The position numbers and the translations under genes are program-made. The notes beneath the pieces are model-generated. The model did not search any database, was not told the origin of the DNA, and saw only the letters and a program-made list of their open reading frames with translations. Shown piece by piece: positions 1 through 8,728 of a DNA stretch of 13,272 nucleotides; the stretch's first letter is position 1, and each line of letters begins with the position of its first letter. The DNA comes from Erysipelothrix sp. UBA3383 (GTDB lineage Bacteria; Bacillota_I; Bacilli_A; Erysipelotrichales; Erysipelotrichaceae): contig DEPV01000049.1 in NCBI GenBank assembly GCA_002358955.1, positions 1-13,272 of the forward strand, read 5' to 3'.

Positions 1-44
1 TTTAGTTTTCAAAGACCATTTGCGAGCCGGTTTCCCTTAGCGCT
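1..44 (-). other. Start of rRNA leader with boxA-like antitermination element (partial)
   Basis: The minus-strand transcript from the promoter above would reach TCTTTGAAAACTAAA at 15-1. This closely resembles the boxA-type sequence in the leaders and spacers of Bacillota rRNA operons, which is bound by Nus factors to prevent premature termination. Only about 40 nt of leader are visible. The mature 16S rRNA 5' end should lie to the left, outside the window. No tRNA or rRNA sequence itself is included. The identification rests on the motif together with the adjoining promoter. Confidence 0.7.
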
Positions 45-78
45 TGTATATATTACCACCCCCATAGAGAGGTGTCAA
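43..78 (-). promoter_or_regulatory. Strong rRNA-operon-type promoter
   Basis: Read on the minus strand, a perfect -35 box TTGACA (73-78) is separated by exactly 17 bp (56-72) from a -10 box TAATAT (50-55), which puts the transcription start at about 42-44. The DNA upstream of the -35 (79-125) is rich in A and T tracts, as expected of an UP-element-like region. The transcript would run leftward into a boxA-like leader at 1-17 and out of the window. This combination is what is known from Bacillota rRNA operon promoters. The boxes and spacing are seen directly; the assignment to an rRNA operon is inferred from the leader, because 16S rRNA is beyond the edge. Confidence 0.85.
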
Positions 79-205
79 CCTTAAAACGAACATTTCGTCA
101 GAAAAAGTCGAAATCTTTCATAAAAGGGCTATAAATGAGGTTTTAAGCTAAATTATTAGGTAATATCAGATAACAAATCAATATTATAAATCAATATAAG
201 CGTAA

Positions 206-241
206 GCATAAGAAAAGACCACGTGATAGTACGTGATCTTT
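206..241 (-). terminator. Intrinsic terminator after the giant surface-protein gene
   Basis: Arms 214-224 and 231-241 form an 11-bp stem with a 6-nt loop (225-230). On the minus-strand RNA every position pairs, counting one G-U wobble; on the plus strand that position is a C-A mismatch, so the structure is designed for minus-strand transcripts. It is followed by a short, interrupted U-run (UUUUCUU, of which three U are in the stem). It lies 24 nt past the stop codon of the surface-protein gene and about 130 nt upstream of the rRNA-type promoter, so it separates the two transcription units. The remaining DNA at 79-205 holds no gene that I can see. Confidence 0.75.
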
Positions 242-264
242 ACTCAATCAATTCCTATTTACTA

Positions 265-3200
265 TTAGTCTTCTTTTCTTTTTTTAACAAAGTAAAGTGT
301 TAATAGACCAGCTGCGATAATTAAACCGCCATAGATTGGTGCTTTAGAACTTGATACTCCAGTACCTGGTAATCCAGGTTCAGGATCAACAATACTACTA
401 TCACCATCTTCATCAATTACTAAAGATTCATACAATGCTGTAAACACTACTTCATCTTCCGTAAATGAATCTTCCAATACAGCCTCTGAGTCTTCATACT
501 CTCTTTCTGGATCTGTATCAGATAGCCATCCAATGAATTCATAATCATCCAGTACTTCTGGAATCTCTTGAAGAGTTTGAGGTGATACCGCTGCTGTTTG
601 AGATAAGTTACTCAAATCATAAAGAGCATCTTCTTCTAAAGTAGGATCTACAAATCGAGTTACCCACTCTACAAATGGTTCTTCATCAAGATTACCATTA
701 CCAAGTCCATCTTTAGTAATATATTCAAATCTTACTTGATAGATATCAGCAATGCCATCCCCATTGGTATCTGCTTCAAATCGAGCATAGAATGTAACAT
801 CTTCTAAAACTTTGTAATCTTTAAGATCAACTGCAGTACCATCTTCAAGGTACCAACCATTAAAGACATAAGTCACAGATCCAACTGTTTCACTGACAGG
901 TTTAGGAATACTGTTAAGAAGTCCATTATGAACTACAATTTCAGAGTGATTATTAGGATCTAGAATTCCATACTCTGTTTCAACTTCATATTGTACTAAG
1001 TATTCTGAATCAACATACTCTGCTGTAAACACCATATCTTGAGTAAATTGAGTTTGTGTAATTGCAAGTCCACTTGCATAAACACTACCTGCTTCATCCA
1101 CCCATTGTGCAAAATCATATCCAAATGTAGTCTCAGGATTATCTTGTACTGCAATTGGTGATACAGGTGCATCTAAAGATAAGTTATCCAGCGCATCAAG
1201 TGCTTCATCTGTTAGTGTTGGATCAATATAACGTGTCACCCATTCAACATAAGGTGCTTCACCCACATTACCATTACCCAATCCATCTTCCGTAATATAC
1301 TCAAAACGAACTTGGTATTTATCTGCAATACCATCCCCATTGGAATCCATTGCAAAGATAGCATAGAAAGTAACATCCTCCAACACTTGATAAGTATTTA
1401 AATCAACTGCACTACCATCTTCCAATACCCAACCATCAAATACATAGTTGCCTTCTGTAGTAGGATTACCTACAGCTCTTGGAATGTATTGAACATAGTT
1501 ATCAGCAGGTTGTTTTGTATGGTATACATATTCTTGTAATGCTGTTAATTGTACCGGTGGCTCATACCCTACAAATGGAATTAAACTACCCAAGTAAGTC
1601 TCGTCTTGTTCAAAGACATCATAAGTTACAGTATATTTATCCAATACCGTAATCATAAAGGTTTTTGTTACATGTGACCCCTTACCATCAGGATAAGAAT
1701 ATTCAGCATGAACAACACCCACTCGATTTCCTACGATACGTGCATTAGGAGTAAGAATGGTAGCAATGCTGACACCATTTTCATACAGTGTCTGAGTGGT
1801 AATGGTAATATCAAGATCATACTCATTGCTTGTATCAATAATTTCAGTATCACCAACCCACATCACAACATCATCCAAGATTGCATCAACATCATCCAAG
1901 TCATAACGATACCCAGCATTTACTGAAGTGTGACTGTATGCTCTAATATCAACTTCAACCAAACCATCAGCATCTACTACTGAACTGTAATCTGCCCCAC
2001 CTAAATGCGGCTCAACAAAAGTCAGTGGTTTTCCTTTACTATCACTTAAGCCTTGTTCAAACTCAAGTGTATAAATACCTCCTGGTAATTGGAATCGATA
2101 CTGACCTAAGAAATCCGTCTTAGTTTCATCAACAACATTACCATTTTCATCTTTAGCAATAACAGTAACATCACTTAAGTATTGATCAATATTATTAAAG
2201 TTAAGCATTTGGTTATTATCTTTATCATGCCATACAGTCCCTGAAATCACACCATCACTAACTTTATACGTTAGATCAAGTGCATATTTAACACTATCAA
2301 TAATACTGTTATTACTGTAATGACTTAAGAACGCCACATTACTCATAGCTTCTCCAACAATATTATTATCATCATGATAAGCCATTGGTAAAATAAAGTT
2401 TACAGACTGTTTCCCAGCCATACTACCCACTTCAATACGTGCCATAGTATAGTTAGCTGCATGATCTGGATTAAATACTTCATATCCAAGATCATCTTCA
2501 ACCTTATCAAAGAGTCCATTTTGCTGATCATACCCTTGATCGGTATACATAATATTATATTGAATATTATTTGGATTCTCTGCAGTAATGGGACCTTGTA
2601 AAATCATATCAAAGTCAGACTTAATGTCACGCTCCTTACCACTCTCACCAACACTATACACAAGATCTTTTTTAGGAATTGGTACATACATAATTGATTC
2701 TTCAAGATTTTGTGGACCTGCACTTAAAGTAACCTCATGTCCAAAGTCTGTTAAGCGTGTCCCTGTAACAATGGTACCTGACATACTTGGTGTGGTCGCT
2801 ATATTTTGTACCCCACCCTCAGAACTACGCGCAATATCCAGCAAGTTCCCTTTACCAATATCTAAGTATTGGGGTGTACTGTTTTGTGTGTATCCAAGAT
2901 CATATACAGATGTCATATACTCTTGTGTCATATGACTGTAAACATAATCTTCAGGATCTCGTGCAATACTGTATCCAACATCAAGATAAGCCTGCTTAAT
3001 GGCTCTAATATCTTCTCCGGTATCAAATGCACTAACTCCCGTTTTAAACTTAACCTCACCAATCACTTGGCTCTCACTAAAATCACCATCTTCAATAAGA
3101 TCATTGAGTTCTAAGAGGTATTGCTTATCAAAGGACACTACTAACACGTTGTAGTCTTTACCGGGAATGTTTTCAACACGTACATTTGTAGGTAACAATT

Positions 3201-6200
3201 CACCGTTCACATCGTAGAACTCAAAGGTACCATAACGATAATCAAAGCGTTTATCTATAACATAGTAGAGTTTTGGATTACCAAGATAGACCGTATTGGG
3301 TCTTTGGAATTTATTAAACGCTTCCCATGAAATTTCAGGTTTATGATTAAATTCAACATCTTCCCTTTGGTACACTTGATTGGATGAACTATCCGTTACA
3401 TGTTCTACCGTTTGTGGATCTGTTTTAAAGAACATTTTAAAGTTCTCTGGAATATTTGGAATCGGTGTATTTGCAAAACTTGCACTTCCCCCTGTTTTAC
3501 GGGCATGTGTTTCACCCAAATCAACAGGTGGTTTACCATTCACAGGTGAATCTTCCATTCCTAATGATGCATCATAATTTGACGCACTAAACACAACTTC
3601 AAAATCAAATGCTTTCTGTGGAGAAATTACCTTTTTATCACGGGTCGTCTCACCCAGTGGATTTGCAATCAGCAATGTAACACCAAGCTCATTTCCTGAG
3701 TTTGAATTAGGCACTGATAAGATATCAAATCCAAGTTCAATATTAATGACATATTCATCATCATCCAAATCAAACAAGATATTAGTTGTACCCTTATTAA
3801 TCGCATACTCACTATCTTTTTTATTTGTTCTTACATATACGATTCCTTCATCCAGTGCTGCATCAATTAGAATTCCTTCTGTTAAAGGCATCAATTGTGT
3901 ATTAACACCATTCGTATTAATTTTAAATCTAGCGTCTTTAAATTGTTTAGACTCTAAATAGTTAACAAATTTAAATCCTGCAATAGGCTCCCCTGTAACA
4001 TCCACTTGTTGATCTTGGAAATAACTGAGGTATCCAATGGATGTTTCAGGAATTAATCTAAATCGATCAACAGGTTTATAGAATGAGATTGAACTTCCTG
4101 GTCTTGAATCATGTTCATAATGATAAGAACTGGCATTCTCATCATCCTCGTTATAGCTCATACCTGCATAATAACTGATATGGAAGGTTCCTTTATTCCC
4201 TTTTCCTAAGGTATAACCATCAGGAATCGCTTCGTATCCATCTTCTGTTTGGAAATGAGTTTGTACTTGATTATCTCTTAAAAAGTAAGACAACTGATAA
4301 ATATTCTGGTTTCCTACACCATATAAGTTATCCCCATAAACAACCACATCTGTTAAAAACTCATCGTCTTTAAGATCAAACGTAAATGTTTGATAAGTCG
4401 TATTAACCGGCATAGTTATAGTTTCTGACTCCCTGGTTGTTTTATTGAACTTAGTATATTCAATACGACCTTCAAATCGGTAACTACCTCGTGTATTTTG
4501 AATTCTTATAGATCCAATCAATGAGAATATTTTTGCAGCATCCTCATCATTGAGTGTAAACTGGGCATCGTAAATACCTTGGTACCCTTTTACAACAGCA
4601 AAGCTGGTTGTAAGTACGGGTGCAGCGAAACTTCGATTCTCTTCTAAATACGCAAAAGCTGGAGTCCCCGTACTACTGTATGGTTTTTCAAGTTGATTCA
4701 TGACGAAGTTATCACTCACATAAGGTCCAGGAGGTAAGAGTGGTTTAAAACTTACCGATTGACTGATACCTGGGAATTTATCTTCTGGTTTAGGCTCTGA
4801 TCCCAGTGGTGTCCCTTCTGCATATAGTGGTACTTGAATGCTAAGTGTAGACTCTAATGTATCAGGGCCTTCTTTTAACCACGTATTTAACTTGGTTTCA
4901 GCATTAATCACATCTTTAGAAATGAAGTTTACAGCCACTGTACCATTTTTTGTTGTTTTCTTATAGAAATCAGTATCAAAGTAAAAGTCATACAATACCT
5001 CAGTCTCACTTTTTTCTAATTTATGATTATATACATTATTTTTAATCTCTGTGTTTAAGACAGGTACGATTTCTTCTCTTAAAGTTTTAGTTTCAAGATC
5101 ATAGTATGTAAAATTTAAATTTACAAAGTAAGGTTCATCTTTCGTTGGATTTGTCGTTCTAACTTGAACATCTGTAATCATCGACATCAATCCTTCATAA
5201 TCGGTATGAATTTCAGATCCCTTATCAGACTTATCAATCCCTTGTCTTACATTACTATAATCATATCCAAGATGTTCAAATTGATTAATCACCCCAATAG
5301 TGAATAGTGGATTTGCATGGGTTGTCTCAATTAAAGCAACATCCTCAATTAGATTATTTGGCAAGTTATCAAGTGATGGTTCCATTGTTTTAAATTTCAT
5401 AGAAGTTCCTGAATCTTCTACAATACCACCCAGTTCATCATCGTAATAATTTCTAAAGTGGGCATTTACAATATAGGTAGCATTATCTGGAATCGGACCT
5501 TTTTGATAAGTACTTGTTCCAGCAGATTCTACTGGTTGGTACATTTCAGTAGGTACCTTATCACCCATATAGAGTTTCCATTCAATCGTTTGTTTGTTTG
5601 AATTATCAGAAAGATCAGGCAATATCATCAATGTGGTAATAAAGTCATCGTTAGTATTTTCATCAAATTCAAAATAGAATCGATTGGGTTTCCCATTAGT
5701 ACCATACTCTACCGTTTCATAGGTTGTAAAATTATCGCTGTATCTCATATAAAAGACCAGCCCTGATCCTGAGACTTCCATGGATTTCGCAAATTGGAAA
5801 CCATTATTTTCAGCTAATTTATCAACAACATCTTCTTCACCAGATGTCAATCTGATATTTCCTGAGTTTAAGATTGGATAGTATGCTGATAACTCTAATT
5901 TACCTTGAATATAAGCACCATCAAACGCTTTTGTCATTGCAATGGTTTGTCCTGATAAATCAGGTACATCAATATTTGCTTTGGGTTCATTAGGAATCAA
6001 TCTTATTTTACTTGTTTTTGCTTCTTGATCACTACCCAGGTAATTATAATTGTATGTCAATTCAAAATACTCAGGCTCATTATTATAATCAGAAGCAGTA
6101 TTGGTATCCACTTTTAATCCCATATCTCCAAACTGATAATCAACTTTAGTATGACCTAGAATGTATGGGTATGAAATGGACACAGATTCAATTGGATAGT

Positions 6201-8178
6201 CTTTAGAAACTCTAATTTCTCGCAGTTCTAAAATATCATTATCTGTATCTGCAACTTTAGCATAATGTTCTACCGTTCCATCTTTATAAGTAACGGTATA
6301 CAGTGCAGTCTCATCAACTTTTGCTTTATCAAATGTAAAGATTTTTACAGTATTCTCAACCAAGTCAATTGCCTTACCATCCGTATCATTCTCTTCAGGT
6401 TCAAAATTGAAGGTATAATCTACACCGAAATCTTGTAGCAATCGGTTTGAAACTTTTGTTTTGTTTTTAAATGATGCTGTAACACCAACACCTGTATCTG
6501 TTTTAGTAATGGATGCATCGGGTACATTTTGAATATAACTTGCTTCAGGAGCTGTATATTGAATTCTTACTTTACTTCCGGGCTCTTTCGCTACTTCATC
6601 ATCCATATCAATAACATCATAGATAAAGACTTGTTCAGCACTTAATGTTTCACCATTAGGATTATAAGGCAAATTGTATTCACTTTGGGTTTGTGTACTT
6701 ACTCCATCATCACTACGAATTAGGTTGAATGTAAATACTGCTGCAGATTCTACAGTTGTATCAACACGATCTTGCAGTAATGATTTAGCATTGGATTCAT
6801 TCAATTGAATTCGTAAAACACCACCATCTACATCCGTTTCTTCTGCTGGAATATACTCAAACCATTTAAAGTCATCGTCTTCTTGAATGTCATTTTCTTT
6901 TAAAGCCAGTTTCCCTTGATCAATTCCACCATTATCAGAATCAAGCAATGCCTGTTTACCTTCACCCTTATAGTAGGTATAACCTTTAGGAATTGGTATT
7001 TCAACAACATAGTTTTTTAAAGGACGTGCTCCTGCAATTTTACGAATGTTGTATTTGAATTCAACAGCTTTAATCGCAGTAGGATAAGCTTTATTTTGCC
7101 AATCCTCAAAGATTAACTCAGATTGTGTAATATTGAAGGTAGAAAATCCATCTTCAGAAGATGTTTCAATCCCTTCACTTGCATAAGGAATCAGTGTTAA
7201 TCCACTTGGACTAAATGGTACATCCAGTGTAAAACTCTCAGTATCATCATCCATATTAGACTCAATAGAGAACTCATATGTAGATTTTGGAACTTCACCA
7301 TTTCGACTAATATAATCAAAATCTTGATAAATTGAAACATCAATGGATTTTGGATCATTGGTAACACCATCAGAATCATACAATTTAAAAGTAATAATCG
7401 TACGATCTAAGCCATCAACAAGTTGATCATTCGCTTCATTATCATTCCAAGAAAACTTATCATTATCCTTTTCATAATAACCTGCATATTGAACACTCAC
7501 TTCTTTAAAGGTTCTACCTCCGGTAAGTTGTTCAAGAACATCTTTACCAATTGCAAATCCTTTAGGGATTGATACCTTAACTTCTCGTCCCTCCAACATA
7601 CTTAAAGAAGGAATGACTTGAACATCAATCATAAAGTGTGCATGTTCTGTATTATTAGGTTTAAAATCCTCCGGTTTTTTTAAGGTAGGGTTAGTATCAC
7701 TGAGTGATACCCCTACAGATTTACCACTGTTTCTGGATTTTAAGTTTCTCACCGTAAAACCATTGTCACTGTAAGTACTAGGAAGTGTTTCCTTCACAAT
7801 ACCATCGACTTCAAAATTGAATGGTAATTCTAAATCACTGGCTTGTGTTTCATCCTCAAAAGTCTTGTCATAAACAAGTTTCAGATTCTGTGTCCCATTT
7901 TCAGTATAGACAAATGCTTTATCTATCTCATGAAGCACATCGCCATCATCAAGCACACCAGTGATATCAACACCATCATTCAATGCTTTAGCATCGATTG
8001 TCGCTACTGCTTGTGATTTACTCTTTTGTACAGTTACGGTTGCATAAACATCATTATTGTAGAATTCATACACCGAGTCAGGATTCTCACTTGCAGCGAT
8101 CATAACAGTGGATGTTAAGGTCAGTGCTAAAGCAATAAAAATCCTAAAATATTTTTTGATTCCATTTGGAATATTCAT
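265..8178 (-). CDS. Giant LPxTG-anchored multidomain surface protein (putative adhesin)
   Basis: This 2637-residue protein is probably secreted and covalently attached to peptidoglycan by sortase. The start is supported by a GGGGGAG ribosome binding site (8184-8191). Residues 1-30 form a signal peptide (KK, a hydrophobic core, cleavage near Ala-Ala-Ser). The C-terminus has LPGTG (2603-2607), a hydrophobic segment and a KKRKED tail. From about 30 to 1970 lie beta-rich domains that I do not recognise, including a degenerate pair with IPKG motifs (203-207, 395-399) and SPSG/NPNG motifs (323-326, 506-509). About 1972-2090 resembles an SdrD/Cna-B-like domain (ISGTVWHDKDNN, then DFLGQYRFQLPGGIYTLEF). 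From about 2185 to 2585 are InlB-type (Listeria-Bacteroides repeat-like) modules with GW motifs, interrupted by two DxNxDGxxD calcium-loop-like motifs. I see no cysteine. The domain layout fits a long fibrillar adhesin; ligand and function are unknown. No sortase gene is nearby. Confidence 0.93.
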   Translation of the reverse strand: MNIPNGIKKYFRIFIALALTLTSTVMIAASENPDSVYEFYNNDVYATVTVQKSKSQAVATIDAKALNDGVDITGVLDDGDVLHEIDKAFVYTENGTQNLKLVYDKTFEDETQASDLELPFNFEVDGIVKETLPSTYSDNGFTVRNLKSRNSGKSVGVSLSDTNPTLKKPEDFKPNNTEHAHFMIDVQVIPSLSMLEGREVKVSIPKGFAIGKDVLEQLTGGRTFKEVSVQYAGYYEKDNDKFSWNDNEANDQLVDGLDRTIITFKLYDSDGVTNDPKSIDVSIYQDFDYISRNGEVPKSTYEFSIESNMDDDTESFTLDVPFSPSGLTLIPYASEGIETSSEDGFSTFNITQSELIFEDWQNKAYPTAIKAVEFKYNIRKIAGARPLKNYVVEIPIPKGYTYYKGEGKQALLDSDNGGIDQGKLALKENDIQEDDDFKWFEYIPAEETDVDGGVLRIQLNESNAKSLLQDRVDTTVESAAVFTFNLIRSDDGVSTQTQSEYNLPYNPNGETLSAEQVFIYDVIDMDDEVAKEPGSKVRIQYTAPEASYIQNVPDASITKTDTGVGVTASFKNKTKVSNRLLQDFGVDYTFNFEPEENDTDGKAIDLVENTVKIFTFDKAKVDETALYTVTYKDGTVEHYAKVADTDNDILELREIRVSKDYPIESVSISYPYILGHTKVDYQFGDMGLKVDTNTASDYNNEPEYFELTYNYNYLGSDQEAKTSKIRLIPNEPKANIDVPDLSGQTIAMTKAFDGAYIQGKLELSAYYPILNSGNIRLTSGEEDVVDKLAENNGFQFAKSMEVSGSGLVFYMRYSDNFTTYETVEYGTNGKPNRFYFEFDENTNDDFITTLMILPDLSDNSNKQTIEWKLYMGDKVPTEMYQPVESAGTSTYQKGPIPDNATYIVNAHFRNYYDDELGGIVEDSGTSMKFKTMEPSLDNLPNNLIEDVALIETTHANPLFTIGVINQFEHLGYDYSNVRQGIDKSDKGSEIHTDYEGLMSMITDVQVRTTNPTKDEPYFVNLNFTYYDLETKTLREEIVPVLNTEIKNNVYNHKLEKSETEVLYDFYFDTDFYKKTTKNGTVAVNFISKDVINAETKLNTWLKEGPDTLESTLSIQVPLYAEGTPLGSEPKPEDKFPGISQSVSFKPLLPPGPYVSDNFVMNQLEKPYSSTGTPAFAYLEENRSFAAPVLTTSFAVVKGYQGIYDAQFTLNDEDAAKIFSLIGSIRIQNTRGSYRFEGRIEYTKFNKTTRESETITMPVNTTYQTFTFDLKDDEFLTDVVVYGDNLYGVGNQNIYQLSYFLRDNQVQTHFQTEDGYEAIPDGYTLGKGNKGTFHISYYAGMSYNEDDENASSYHYEHDSRPGSSISFYKPVDRFRLIPETSIGYLSYFQDQQVDVTGEPIAGFKFVNYLESKQFKDARFKINTNGVNTQLMPLTEGILIDAALDEGIVYVRTNKKDSEYAINKGTTNILFDLDDDEYVINIELGFDILSVPNSNSGNELGVTLLIANPLGETTRDKKVISPQKAFDFEVVFSASNYDASLGMEDSPVNGKPPVDLGETHARKTGGSASFANTPIPNIPENFKMFFKTDPQTVEHVTDSSSNQVYQREDVEFNHKPEISWEAFNKFQRPNTVYLGNPKLYYVIDKRFDYRYGTFEFYDVNGELLPTNVRVENIPGKDYNVLVVSFDKQYLLELNDLIEDGDFSESQVIGEVKFKTGVSAFDTGEDIRAIKQAYLDVGYSIARDPEDYVYSHMTQEYMTSVYDLGYTQNSTPQYLDIGKGNLLDIARSSEGGVQNIATTPSMSGTIVTGTRLTDFGHEVTLSAGPQNLEESIMYVPIPKKDLVYSVGESGKERDIKSDFDMILQGPITAENPNNIQYNIMYTDQGYDQQNGLFDKVEDDLGYEVFNPDHAANYTMARIEVGSMAGKQSVNFILPMAYHDDNNIVGEAMSNVAFLSHYSNNSIIDSVKYALDLTYKVSDGVISGTVWHDKDNNQMLNFNNIDQYLSDVTVIAKDENGNVVDETKTDFLGQYRFQLPGGIYTLEFEQGLSDSKGKPLTFVEPHLGGADYSSVVDADGLVEVDIRAYSHTSVNAGYRYDLDDVDAILDDVVMWVGDTEIIDTSNEYDLDITITTQTLYENGVSIATILTPNARIVGNRVGVVHAEYSYPDGKGSHVTKTFMITVLDKYTVTYDVFEQDETYLGSLIPFVGYEPPVQLTALQEYVYHTKQPADNYVQYIPRAVGNPTTEGNYVFDGWVLEDGSAVDLNTYQVLEDVTFYAIFAMDSNGDGIADKYQVRFEYITEDGLGNGNVGEAPYVEWVTRYIDPTLTDEALDALDNLSLDAPVSPIAVQDNPETTFGYDFAQWVDEAGSVYASGLAITQTQFTQDMVFTAEYVDSEYLVQYEVETEYGILDPNNHSEIVVHNGLLNSIPKPVSETVGSVTYVFNGWYLEDGTAVDLKDYKVLEDVTFYARFEADTNGDGIADIYQVRFEYITKDGLGNGNLDEEPFVEWVTRFVDPTLEEDALYDLSNLSQTAAVSPQTLQEIPEVLDDYEFIGWLSDTDPEREYEDSEAVLEDSFTEDEVVFTALYESLVIDEDGDSSIVDPEPGLPGTGVSSSKAPIYGGLIIAAGLLTLYFVKKRKED
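556..870 (-). repeat. 315-bp intragenic repeat, copy 2
   Basis: Encodes residues 2437-2541 of the surface protein, from YVFNGW to QEIPE. It has the same length and order of motifs as copy 1, including the calcium-loop-like DTNGDGIAD (2470-2478, DNA 745-771). The nucleotide sequences have drifted, mostly at synonymous and surface-residue positions, which suggests an old duplication. A further related half-module (YEFIGW, about 2546-2590) follows before the LPGTG signal. Confidence 0.9.
1132..1446 (-). repeat. 315-bp intragenic repeat, copy 1
   Basis: Encodes residues 2245-2349 of the surface protein, from YVFDGW to QDNPE. It aligns without gaps to the second copy (556-870); by my manual count about 73 of 105 residues are identical. 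Each copy has an InlB-like GW..LEDG..VDL..VLEDVTFYA segment, then a DSNGDGIAD loop (2278-2286, DNA 1321-1347) with the spacing of a calcium-binding loop, then a conserved YQVRFEYIT/DGLGNGN/VEWVTR stretch. The period between copies is 576 bp (192 residues), so another InlB-like segment separates them. Confidence 0.9.
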
Positions 8179-8183
8179 GATTT

Positions 8184-8251
8184 CTCCCCCTATCTGTGTG
8201 GCTTCTTACCACCTATAAGTAAATTATAAGGGAGTGTTTCAATCCCAATGA
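8184..8251 (-). promoter_or_regulatory. Ribosome binding site and candidate promoter of the surface-protein gene
   Basis: A GGGGGAG Shine-Dalgarno sequence (8184-8191) stands 5 nt before the ATG. Further upstream is a perfect minus-strand TATAAT at 8223-8228. At 17-18 bp spacing the -35 position (about 8246-8252) reads only TCATTG or TTCATT, a weak match; a TTGAAA at 8237-8242 is too close to serve. The gene is therefore probably transcribed from here, but with a poor -35, so an activator or low expression is possible. A small 4-bp hairpin (GTGG/CCAC) lies between -10 and the Shine-Dalgarno. Confidence 0.5.
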
Positions 8252-8340
8252 ATCACAGATTTCCCCATCCAGAAATGTGTGAATCCAATCTTTGTGAAAT
8301 AAATGTTATGGAAATTATAACCTTAGAAAAATGGCATCGA

Positions 8341-8374
8341 GAAAACAAAAAATATGCACTGTTGAGTGCATATT
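8341..8374 (-). terminator. Hairpin with U-run, probable terminator on the minus strand
   Basis: Arms 8351-8360 and 8365-8374 form a perfect 10-bp stem (AATATGCACT and its complement) with a 4-nt GTTG loop. On the minus strand the stem ends in UU and continues UUUUGUUUUC, a good termination tract. On the plus strand the downstream sequence has only scattered T. It is the first clear minus-strand terminator after tauB, but it lies about 355 nt past that stop codon, so the tau transcript would have a long 3' untranslated region or another RNA starts in between. Confidence 0.7.
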
Positions 8375-8459
8375 GTTCGTTTTATATGATTTTTATAGAC
8401 TTTGAAATCTCACGTTTTAAAACCAAGAATTCAATACTTATTTAATGCGCTGTGAATGT

Positions 8460-8520
8460 ATTGTGATAATTCACGATAGTTGTGCAAGTTTTAGGAATAA
8501 TAATCTCCTATTATCACAAT
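8460..8520. repeat. 11-bp perfect inverted repeat, 39-nt spacer
   Basis: ATTGTGATAAT at 8460-8470 recurs in exact reverse complement at 8510-8520. The pairing does not extend outward or inward. The arms could be two half-sites for a DNA-binding regulator, the ends of a very small element, or the base of an RNA structure. There is no evident target-site duplication outside the arms and the spacer encodes nothing I recognise. Confidence 0.6.
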
Positions 8521-8728
8521 CAAAATGCAGCAATACGCTTGAATATTGACACGACTAAAGAGATTTAAGAACTGAAAAGCCAAGCTACTTAAAATCTTTC
8601 TTACGCGATTTTTAACTATTAATTAGGAATCGTGTCCTACTTGATCAATTTAAGGATGTCATAAGAATCACCTTACTTTCGATATTAAAAATTAAGCAGC
8701 AAGTTTGAATGTTCTTAGCTATCTAAAA

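Larger units (their letters stand above)
8253..8728. other. Intergenic stretch without a convincing gene
   Basis: Between the tauB stop and the surface-protein promoter I see no open frame with a ribosome binding site or a recognisable product. The stretch is AT-rich and holds a strong hairpin (8351-8374) and a long-range inverted repeat (8460-8520), listed separately. A TTGACA at 8546-8551 on the plus strand has no matching -10. The stretch could hold an untranslated tauB 3' region, a small RNA or a decayed gene; the sequence does not decide among these. Confidence 0.6.

Noticed and set aside
175..197. 10-nt direct repeat AAATCAATAT (175-184 and 188-197)
   Set aside because: In such AT-rich DNA a repeat of this length is likely by chance; two copies do not make an array and no CRISPR is present.
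2588..3114. Several overlapping plus-strand open frames inside the surface gene
   Set aside because: They are antisense shadows of the long coding frame, without ribosome binding sites or recognisable products.
8248..8445. Plus-strand open frame of 65 codons upstream of the surface gene
   Set aside because: It has no ribosome binding site, its sequence resembles no known family, and it spans both the promoter region and the 8351-8374 hairpin.
8461..8475. CRP/FNR-like TGTGA..TCAC palindrome
   Set aside because: The half-sites are 4 nt apart rather than the usual 6 and the second is imperfect; there is no nearby divergent promoter.
8546..8574. TTGACA as a plus-strand -35 box
   Set aside because: At 16-18 bp spacing there is no -10-like hexamer and no gene follows on that strand.
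8179..8728. Possible decayed insertion sequence in the intergenic stretch
   Set aside because: No transposase fragment or target-site duplication could be recognised; the inverted repeat alone is too little.
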